Positions 32,332-41,800 of a stretch of DNA of 42,329 nt are shown here, one piece after another. Each line of letters opens with the position of its first letter. Within the stretch, counting starts at the first letter, position 1. The notes below the pieces were generated by a model that worked only from the letters and a program-made list of their open reading frames with translations, searched no databases and was not told the DNA's origin. The position numbers and the translations under genes were made by a program. Source of the stretch: Bacteroidota bacterium (GTDB lineage: Bacteria > Bacteroidota > Bacteroidia > Bacteroidales > FEN-979); the NCBI GenBank assembly GCA_026391845.1, contig JAPLDG010000205.1, positions 19,477 through 61,805 on the forward strand. Reading direction: 5' to 3'.

Positions 32332-32362
32332 CAAAGGTATCAGAAGTTTTCTCAAAAACCAA
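32332..32362 (-). promoter_or_regulatory. Internal promoter of the glycan operon
   Basis: Minus strand: TTGG (32362-32359), 19-bp spacer, TACCTTTG (32339-32332), a perfect -7 box. It should drive copy B of the beta-module protein and the genes after it, with a ~70-nt leader. Confidence 0.6.
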
Positions 32363-32432
32363 CTGAACCCTGAAAATGACCTCTTATTGCATGCCAGGAT
32401 GTGAATGGGTTTATTCATTTCAGGCGCAATGC

Positions 32433-33370
32433 TTAATCCAGATACCGCCTGATCTTGATAATATTTAAAACCAATTGATTGAATTGCATCACACCATTTA
32501 TATTCAAATGATCCCTGTCGTAAAAACAGCCATATGAACTTCCTATTCTGCTGGTATTTGTATTATAATAGTCAATGCCATACGATTGAAAAAAGTGATC
32601 AATCTCCTTGTTATTCTCAAAGGAATGATGAACAACATCTGTGACGGGAGCCTGGATAAGTATGGTTTGGTAATTCTGCTTTTTCAGAAATGCAATCGTC
32701 CGGTCAAAGGCCGCTACCTGGTCACTTCTTAACACCCAATGGAAAAGGTTGCCCTTCTGTTCCCCTTTAAAGCATAAAGGGTGCGTTTTCTCAACAAATC
32801 CGCCCAGGATGTAACACTCGCCATTTCGACATGCCGGTTCTTCAAAATTATCTTTAAAAAACCATTTCCTGTAAACATGGAATAAAACGCGTTGTACGTT
32901 ATCAGATTGTTGATCCTCAACGTCATCATAACAGTACCAATATTAATATCACTGTTTGTTATTAGATCCAATGAACTTTCAACGCCATCATTGGTAAACA
33001 CTCCCGGAAAAACCTCGAAAATCACCAGCTTTGGCTTCAACCTGTCAATATGTTCTTTCACCAGTATTTCCGTCTGTATCGGTGTTTGTGCGCTTGAACC
33101 AAGGTTAAATATTTTAATCCCTTTACTGGCAAAGATCCTTGGATCGAACCCCCTGTATGCATGTGAAGAACCGATCACAAGAATATCAACATGGCCGATG
33201 GTCTTCATCTCCTTCATCCTGGTATGTGTATACCCGCCCTCTCCCGTCTTGGTTAAGATGTTTTTATCAAATGCCTTCTGAGCCACAGTCCCCATTGTAC
33301 CGATAACGATGAATAAAACAAGCAGAAAAAACAGGGAAAACAAGATCAGGTGGAAAAGCAATTGCTTCAT
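32433..33370 (-). pseudogene. SGNH/DltD-like acyltransferase partner, split by a -1 frameshift
   Basis: Two frames make one protein. The first part (start 33370) has a membrane helix and VDILVIGSSHAYRGFDP (S68/S69), the nucleophile block of SGNH/DltD-like proteins, and runs into a stop at 32729. The second part, in the -1 frame to 32433, has GCFYDRDHLNINGVMQFNQLV, the D-x-x-H block. Sliding back one base at A-AAG-GGG (32768-32762) joins them into a 312-aa protein of normal shape with catalytic blocks at both ends. The cause may be a lost base in the G4 run, a sequencing error, or programmed frameshifting. It starts 5 bp after MBOAT copy 3, its likely partner. Confidence 0.82.
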
Positions 33371-33375
33371 CTTGC

Positions 33376-34860
33376 TTAAAATTTAAAATAGAGAAATTCT
33401 GTTGACTGGGTTTGGGCAAATAAAAAAATGAAGCAGATAAACAGGGTGTAAAAAGCCCATCGAAATATCCTGGGCCAATGAATACCTGTTTTTTCAATGG
33501 CAAACCTGTTGCCTCTTCCATACCACTCCAAGATAAAAAACATCAGAATCAGATACGTATTTGTAAGCTGTTTCATGAGCTGAAGCGGAAATTGAAATAC
33601 CGAGGAAGTGAAAACTTTATTAATCATCACCATGGCACCTTCAATGCTGTCGGCGCGAAAAAAGACCCAGGCAAAAGCCACAACCACCAAGGTCAGAATT
33701 GATTCTGTCCATAAAACGATTGGATTGTCATGACCTAATTTGAGAAACCTGAACAACCGTTTCCTTGGTTTTTTTTGCACCTGGTAAAGAATTAAAAAGA
33801 ACCCGTGAATCAACCCCCAAATAAGAAAGGTTGATCTGGCGCCATGCCAGATTCCCGTAATAAACCAAGTAACTGAAATCCCGATGGAATAAATTATATA
33901 ATCTGATTTTATAAAGAGAACATATTCGCTTCTGATCCTTTTTGAAACAGCATATACCATTGGTAAAAACAGGTAGTCTCTGAACCAGGTGGTCAGCGAT
34001 ATATGCCACCGTTTCCAAAACTCGCCAATGTTGCCGGCGAAATAAGGAAATGCAAAATTCCGCATCAGATCAAATCCGAGCAGCCTCCCTAACCCAATGG
34101 CAATATCTGAATAGGCAGAGAAATCTGCATAAATCTGAACCGTGAAAAACAATATTCCCAACAATACGGTCGCGCCATCCTGACTGCCCGGATCTTCAAA
34201 AATCTTATTGACAACCGGGGCAAGATTATCTGCAATCACAAGCTTGGTAACCAAACCCCACAGGATCTGTCTTAATCCAAGCACCATATTGGCGTAATCG
34301 AAAACTCTCGCCCTTTTTATTTCCGGGAGTAACATCGAAGGTCTTTGGATCGGACCGGAAAATATGATGGGGAAAAAACTCAGCGTCAATAAAACGTTTA
34401 CGGGATTCTGCTCAGGATTGATCGTCCTTCTGTAAATATCAACCAGATAGCTGACCGATAGAAAAGTATAGAAACTGATGCCAAGGAGAACGATGAGGGA
34501 CAGGGAAACTTTTTGAACCGCTATATCTAAAAAAGAACAAAATGCAACGAACTCTTCAACGAAGAAATTGAAATATTTGAAAACAATCAGATTTCCAAGG
34601 TTGATCACCAGCCCGGCGATCAACCAGGCTCTTCGATCAATTTTCTTTTCAGTACGCCCGATAGCTATTCCGATCAGATAATTACCCAGTGAAATGGCAA
34701 ATAACAGGAGCAGAAATTTCCAGCTCCAGAAAGCATAAAAAAAATAGCTCGCCAATAAGAGAAAAGCGTTTTGAAATCGAAGGGAAAACCTGTTTATCAG
34801 CCAGTAAACAAAAAAAAACAAAGTGAAAAACAGGGCAAAATAGAAGGATATAAAAGACAT
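33376..34860 (-). CDS. MBOAT O-acyltransferase (AlgI-like), copy 3
   Basis: A 494-aa polytopic membrane acyltransferase, close in sequence to copy 1 along its whole length (LVINLGNLIVFKYFNFF, GISFYTFLSVSYLVDIY, LSFFPIIFSGPIQRP, FWKRWHISLTTWFRDYLFLP). The active-site histidines are H339 (GIWHGARSTF) and H352 (LIHGFFL), the same numbers as in copy 1. The C-terminus FLYFKF is typical of the family. It lies 21 bp after the epimerase gene and 5 bp before the SGNH partner, inside the operon that starts with the giant transferase. Expected role: passing acyl groups across the membrane for O-acylation of the glycan made by the neighbours. Confidence 0.95.
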   Translation of the reverse strand: MSFISFYFALFFTLFFFVYWLINRFSLRFQNAFLLLASYFFYAFWSWKFLLLLFAISLGNYLIGIAIGRTEKKIDRRAWLIAGLVINLGNLIVFKYFNFFVEEFVAFCSFLDIAVQKVSLSLIVLLGISFYTFLSVSYLVDIYRRTINPEQNPVNVLLTLSFFPIIFSGPIQRPSMLLPEIKRARVFDYANMVLGLRQILWGLVTKLVIADNLAPVVNKIFEDPGSQDGATVLLGILFFTVQIYADFSAYSDIAIGLGRLLGFDLMRNFAFPYFAGNIGEFWKRWHISLTTWFRDYLFLPMVYAVSKRIRSEYVLFIKSDYIIYSIGISVTWFITGIWHGARSTFLIWGLIHGFFLILYQVQKKPRKRLFRFLKLGHDNPIVLWTESILTLVVVAFAWVFFRADSIEGAMVMINKVFTSSVFQFPLQLMKQLTNTYLILMFFILEWYGRGNRFAIEKTGIHWPRIFRWAFYTLFICFIFLFAQTQSTEFLYFKF

Positions 34861-34881
34861 ATTTAACGGTATTATTCTTAA

Positions 34882-35811
34882 TTACTCAAGGCTTTTCATC
34901 CATTTAATGGTTCTGTCGATCCCGTCATATACAGAAATCTTTGGTTCCCATTGAAGCTTTTCTCTGGCAAAAGAGATATCAAGCTCGCTGATGGGAACAT
35001 CAAATGCTCTTGCCTTTGAATAATTCCGGTCAACATTTTTCCCGGTTACCTGTTCGATATATCCAACTATTTCATTGAGGCTTAATGCGCTACCACTTCC
35101 AATGTTTATTTCGCAGCCGCTGACGGGAGCATCGATCAGTTTTATAAAGGCATCCATGACATCAGAAATGTAAATAAAATCGCGTTTAACTCTGCCATCT
35201 CCCCAAATGTTTATTTGCTGCCCGGTAATTGCTTTGTGACAAAACGCCGCGATGACGCCCTGAATAGAATCAACCCGCTGATATTCTCCGTAGGGGTTCG
35301 ACAACCGGATGGAACAAGTGTTCAGGCCGTGCATCTGGAAATAGAGTCTCAGATATTTTTCAATGGTCAGCTTGGTAATCCCATAGGAACAGGTTGGATT
35401 GGTCGGATGATTTTCGGGAATCGGAATGACAGATGGAATCCCATAAACGGTGCCACCGGATGATATAAAAATGAACCTTTTCACGTTGGCTTTAACAGCT
35501 TCATTCAACATTCTGATAGTACCCAAAACATTGGATGACACGTCAAAATCCGGATCTTCGTTCGATGTTTGAGGCAGGGTCGTGCACGCCAGATGAAAGA
35601 TCAAATCACATCCCTTGATTGCATCTGCTATCAGATGAGTTGCCGAAAAATCACCTTCGATAAATTCAACTTTTTCCTGCAACTTCCATCCGGGTTTATA
35701 CCGGTCAAGGCAACGAACACTATATCCAAGTGTAAGCAAACTCTTGGTAAGATGATATCCCTGGAAGCCGTTACCTCCTGTAATCAGGCAGCGTGCCGTG
35801 TTATTCGTCAT
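34882..35811 (-). CDS. NAD-dependent nucleotide-sugar epimerase/dehydratase
   Basis: A 309-aa cytoplasmic extended-SDR enzyme. The Rossmann motif is GGNGFQG (residues 12-18), then IEGDF and FHLACTTLP. The active site is FISSGGTVYG with Y143-x3-K147 (YGITK). Further family marks are RLSNPYGEYQ and WGDGRVKRDFIYISDV, as in UDP-glucose 4-epimerases and related dehydratases. It probably supplies a modified nucleotide sugar to the transferases; which sugar cannot be said. Its ATG overlaps the TGA of the giant glycosyltransferase (ATGA at 35811-35808), so translation is coupled. Confidence 0.92.
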   Translation of the reverse strand: MTNNTARCLITGGNGFQGYHLTKSLLTLGYSVRCLDRYKPGWKLQEKVEFIEGDFSATHLIADAIKGCDLIFHLACTTLPQTSNEDPDFDVSSNVLGTIRMLNEAVKANVKRFIFISSGGTVYGIPSVIPIPENHPTNPTCSYGITKLTIEKYLRLYFQMHGLNTCSIRLSNPYGEYQRVDSIQGVIAAFCHKAITGQQINIWGDGRVKRDFIYISDVMDAFIKLIDAPVSGCEINIGSGSALSLNEIVGYIEQVTGKNVDRNYSKARAFDVPISELDISFAREKLQWEPKISVYDGIDRTIKWMKSLE

Positions 35812-38800
35812 TCTTCAATACTTTTTTTTGTTGAAAGCGGCATAATTTTGGTGATGAAATCATCTACAGGATCATTGGAAGGAAGATATGATAAAATTCT
35901 TTCCCTTGACTTTTTGCCGATTTGCTCCCATTCCGAAGATCTCTGATAAGCTCTTTCAAGCGCATCGTCCAACGATTCAATGGTTGGCACTTTTGCAATG
36001 AAACCATTGATGTTGTCCTCCACAACTTCACAATGCCCCCCGATATCAGTCAGAATAGGAACCCTGGCACAAATCATGGCGCCAACCAGCACGATCGGCA
36101 ACCCCTCCATAAATGAGGGCAGAAAAATGGCATGATTATCACGCCAAATGGTCAGAAGATCGGGTGTACGCTGATGAAAAAAAACATTTTTCAGATTAAA
36201 TTGAGCGGCCATTTCTTTCAGGATCTCTTCATCCCTTCCCTTCCCGTATAAATGGAGTTCAACGGAACGATCTTTCCATTTTTTTGAATTGAAAATTTCA
36301 ATGGCCAGATGCTGCCCTTTATGAATCCGTAACAGGTTAGCCGGAATTGCAATCCTCAAACCATTTTCCATGGACGGAAAAGCAACAAAACTGTCCCTGT
36401 CAAAATGAAACGGGTTGAAATGGATTCTGGCATTTGGAATTTTACAGTCAAGTCTCTTTTCCATCACCCGGTGGTTGTTATGACAGGTGAAAAAAACCTT
36501 CTCCGCCCGCAGGTATCCGTTTTTGACCAAAGGTGTTATATCCTTTCGAATCGGCCAGTATTTTGGTTCCTTGGTCAGTTGGTTAATGATGATGTAAGGA
36601 ATATGGTTCTTTTGGCATTGATCGTACCACTCAGTGCCCTCATCCTGGTCACCAATTGAAATAACCATCAGGTCAGGGTTAAAAACAACCACCTCCGTGA
36701 AGTCAATTTCCTCCTTAAAAAGTATTTTTATACCAAGATCGTGGAACTCCTGAAAAAAAGCCGGGGCCGGATCCCATTTTTTAATCACAACCATAACATC
36801 GTGGTTCTGTCTCCGGGTTTGAATAGCAGTCTCAATCCATAGCTGCTCACTTCCTCCATAGTATGAACCAATATTGGTTGTGAGAAATACCAGCCTTTTA
36901 CGTTCCTCGGTCTGAACCTTGATTTCCCTGAAAAAGTTCGCTGCAGATTCATGATCTGTGTTTTTCTCCAATCCGTTGATCTTGAAATCCTGGTTTAAAA
37001 ATCCAGCCATTTTTTCAATCTGGGATGCATGGATCGGAAATTTACATACGATAAACTTCTTTATTTTAATCAGTTCCCTTAAATAGGCGTCCGACTTGCT
37101 CTTGATCCGGGTAATACTACCACTGTGTCTCCTAAACTTGTTGAGTGGTTCGGAAATATAGGAGATGAAGCCTTTCGAAAGCAAATGGCAATAAAGGAAC
37201 CAATCACCGATAAACTGATAACTCGTGAATTCCTCCGGGATATCCGACAGGAATGATTTGTTAAACAGGCAGGCGCTTACATTGGGTATTGAATTCCGGT
37301 AAACAAGATAGTCAACAACTTCCCTTAAACCAATTTCGGTAAAATCATGTTTCCATCGTTCCCTGCTCAGATCATCCGTATGGTGAAGGTTATGAGGAGC
37401 AAGGATGGAGTCCGATTCATCCATTCTCTGGGATTGAGAATAGACCATCACGGCATTTTTGGAAACAATTCTGTTAAAGAGTTTCTCCAGGAACAATTCA
37501 GAACAGGAATCATCGGCCTCAGCAATCCAGATATATTCACCGGTTGCCTCTGCAATACCTTTCAGCCATTGCCTGTAAGTGCCTTGATTGATAGGATTTA
37601 CAATTATCTTAAAAGGGATCATGGTTTTACTCAGAATTTCCCGGGCAACAGCAACACTATCATCCGCGGATGCATCATCGAGAAAAATTATTTCAGCCGG
37701 TGAGACAGACTGGTTGATAATGCTTGAAATCCTTTCCTGAAGAAATCCTGAATAATTATAATTAGGGATCACAACGGAAACGTTTACTCTTTCCTTTTTC
37801 GGTTTATTTCTCAAAGGCCATTGTGTTAAGATATCATTCAAGACCTTTCCCATGGTTTGATCATAAATATCCTTGCTGTAACGCCTTATTGCGATTTCCC
37901 TTCCATGTTCCCCCATTGAAATTATTTTATGGGGATTGTTGCACAATTCTTCGATTTTTTCAGCAACAGCAGCTACATCTTTGAACGGTACCAGGTATCC
38001 ATTTCCTCCCTCTTCAATGAGTTCAGAAATTGCCCCGAAATCGTAGGCAACAACAGGTCTTCTGGCTGCCATGGCTTCCAGGACTGTCCGGCCGAATGAT
38101 TCCGAAAACAACGACAGGTTAACCACAATATTGGCCTTGGAAACAGCATCTACAGGACTAGTGGAATAACCGGCGTAATAAACATTGTCAGGCACTCCAT
38201 TTTCCTTTCTTCTGGCCATCAAATCTTTCATGTAATCGTTTTCTTCCCCTATAAAGAGAAACCTGACATATTGCAACTTTTTTTCACATATTCTGGCAAC
38301 TTCGATAAATTCATAAATGCCTTTTTTAGGAACATTGCTGCTGATCAAGGCTACCGTTATATTTTTAATGTCAATCCGGTTTTTAATATCAAAATTCCTG
38401 ACATCTATTGTGTTCGGAATAATAAAAGTCGCATCGCTTTTTTGAAAGAACTTTGCCGTTGCCTGTGAATTGGCAATGATAAAGTCGCTTCGTTTAAGAA
38501 CTTTCTGCTTAATTTCATCGATGGATTTATTAATCTCACCCGCCAGCACCTCATCGCCGGAAATCAACTCCCTGACATGGATTAATCCAGGTATTCCTTT
38601 AATTTTTGCTGCTTTCAGAGGTTCCCTTATCATGATCGTATTTACATAGACCAGCGAAATTTTTTCAAGTTCAATAATTTTGATTAATTTTTGTACGAGT
38701 GTTTTGTTTTCGTCTGAAACACCCCAGAATTTATACGGTACATAATAAAATTTATGAACGATACTGGATAAAGCATTAACATACTCCTTGTTATACTTTG

Positions 38801-41800
38801 GTAAAATAACGATGATATTGAACCCGTTGTTTTTCAGTCCGTGGGCCATGTCCAAAAAACTCACCTCACCGCCGGCAAGGTAACAGCCGGCAGCATGTGC
38901 ACAAAGCATCACCGTCTGACCGTTCGGATCCTTCTTGCTTCCACCTGGAAGTGCCTGTTCTTTTACCTGTTCCGAGGTTCCGGGACTGGCATAAGCCCGG
39001 GAATACATTTCATTGATACGCAATAACGATCTTTCCGGAGTTTCCAGAGAAGGAATGCCGGGAGCAGCGACGACCTGTAAATACCTTGACCGGGTGATGG
39101 CAAGTTCATTGCCCACCAGTCCTATTTTCGCACCTTCACGCATGGCAATAGCGCCGACCATACGCTCAACAGCATGAGCCAATTGTCCGTCAATATTCAA
39201 ACGCTCCTGCTCAAATTTGAAATGCTCATGAATTACCCTGGCTAAAGGAAGGAATGTTTTGGTCCGTCCCCAAAACATGGTGCCTGCAAAAAACCCCCAG
39301 TCATCAGGCAGTTCTTCGCCCGGGTAAAGTATCGCATATAACTGCTCTAATATGGCACGGTTATTATATTCATGAAATTTTGCTGATTTGTACAATAATT
39401 CCGACCCTGCAATTGCAAGATCCGGATCTGAATCAAATGCGTTCAGTATGTTTATTACTATGGGTTCACTTCCAAGAACGCCGGATAACAATACATTTCT
39501 CCAAAGATCCCCATAATTGGTTATCCCTCTTTTTGTGTGTATTTTGCAAAAAATTGTGTGACCGGCAAGGGAAATTTCTTCCAGAAAAATCATGAAAGGA
39601 TAAACATCACCACCGACATTTTTAACAATTTTAATATGTGCTTGGGGAAAATCCAACAGTATCTTTTTCCTGATTTCTTCAGCATTCTTCTCAGGCAGGG
39701 AAATATATAACTCATAGCTGATTGGGATGTTCCTGATGCTGATAGATAGTTCCTCCCAAAGCTCAGGGTAGTAAACATGACAGACGACTGCAACCGACTG
39801 AATGTTTTTTAAGGTAAGTTTTGCCGGAATATCCGGTTTGAGGATGTTTCGCTTTTCAGGGGCACCAAAATTCAGGTAATGCGCAAGCGGGTTGATACCA
39901 GCCTTCGCCACATCACGATTTTGATCCAGGTACCATTTACTGCTAAAAACAGGATTGGGATCGTGCCCTTCAACTGTGCAATTGTTTATATAATGAATGA
40001 GAGGGTTGATTCCTGCGTCAGCAACCTCCGGATGCTTCGACACATACCATTTTGTATCGAAGAGTGGATTTGGCATCCTCCCCTCCCGAAATCCATGATT
40101 TGCAAAATGGTTGAGTGGGTCAGCGCCGGCTTTTTTAATGTCGGGATGATTTTCCAGGTACCATTTTGGATCAAAAAGTTTCGATTTGCTGATGATGGCT
40201 ATCGCGCTATTCTCTTTGTTCGGTTTTTGATTCTCTTTTTTTACAACGACGGGCTCCTTCACCGGTGTTTTTTCGGGGATGATGTCATCAGTTTTATCTT
40301 TCCTCGCCGGAGGGGTTGAGTGCATTACCAATTTCCCATGATTTGATTTATCAGGGAATAGACCATGACTGATCTTAAGAACCAGCGCATGAGACCAGCG
40401 GAGTGGTTTGGTGATTTTCCAGGAATATGAATTATACATGGAATTTAACGAGCGATCCCTGTTCTCAATGATTCTTTCGTTCACGTTAATTTTGTGCAAA
40501 GCATTCAGGAGTTTCTGGCTTGTCGTAAAATTCAGGGCATCTTTTTCCTTTATTGAATTTTCCATACCAAGAATGACCGCCTCTTTCTCAAGGATCAACC
40601 GATCTTTCATACGGTTCATTTCATCCTTTTCAGTCAAAGAGATATCACGGGCCTGAATAATGTGATCCCTTGCATCCAGCTCATTCGTTAATTGTTCAAG
40701 CCTGGCAATCATTTCCTTTATCTGAAGATCGTTTTGAATAACCCGGCTCTCCAACTCCCTGATCTGGTCACCAAGAATTAAATTCTGGTTAATTTGTTCA
40801 TTCAGCTGCAGCTCTTTTTCTTGTACCTGTAACTCAATATCACGGATCTGGTTATCCCTCCCCTGGATATGGTTATCCCTCTCCCGGATTTGATTGTCCT
40901 TCTCCCGGATATACTCGTCTCTCTCCAGAATCTGGTTATCCCTCTCCCGGATATGGTTATCCCTCTCGCGGATATGCTCGTCCCTCTCGCGGATTCGATC
41001 CTCCCTGTCCTTAATTTGATTTTCCTTCTCCAGGATCAGATTCTCGTCCGCCTTGATTTGGGACTCCCTCTCCAGGATCAGCATTTCACCTAATTGAATT
41101 TGCTTTACTTTCTCCCGGATGATGTTGTCCTTCTCCTGAATCCGTGTTTCCCTCTCAAAGATTTCCGCATTTTTTACCCTGATTTGGTTATCCATGTCCA
41201 GGATCCTGTTCTCATTTTCAAGGATTTGCCTGTCCCTCTCCAGGATCTGGGCATATTTCTCCTGAATCTCCTTCTGTTTTTCCTGGATTAGATTGAACTT
41301 CTCCTGGATCAGGTTATCCCGCTCCCGGATCTGGTCATGCTTCTCCTGGATTTGATTGTGTTTTTCCTGGATTTGGTTGTCCCGATCCTGCACAAGCAGA
41401 TCCTTCTGGCCAAGAATATTGCCAAATTGCAAAATCTGGAGATCCTTTTCCTCTATTCTCCTGGTTAATGTTGATAACTGGTCGGCAAATTGAGTTTTTT
41501 GTGTCTCAATTAACTGATCCAGATTCCTGATCTTTTCCTCAGCCATTGCAATGTTACCGATCAATTGACCGGCAGCGGAAAAAACCTTCTTTGATTCGGC
41601 ATCCTTTACTTTAATTTCCTCCATAAGTAACTTATAATCACCTCCTTCAACAAGCGCTTCTTTGGTGGCTTCCAGGAAGCGTAATCCATACTTCTTGTCC
41701 GGTTCCAGGTGAGCCCCTTCAGCCCATTCATTCCAGGCATTGATAAAAATGAGTCGTTCATCTCCCGAATGTTCAGCCCTGGTCAATCCGATAATCGTCC

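Noticed and set aside
40869-41291. Plus-strand open frames rich in LPD/LQD
   Set aside because: They are the antisense of the heptad repeats and reflect its composition only.
40827-41372. CRISPR-like or non-coding tandem repeat
   Set aside because: Period is exactly 21 bp with no spacers, and every unit keeps the reading frame and the heptad pattern. It is a coding repeat.
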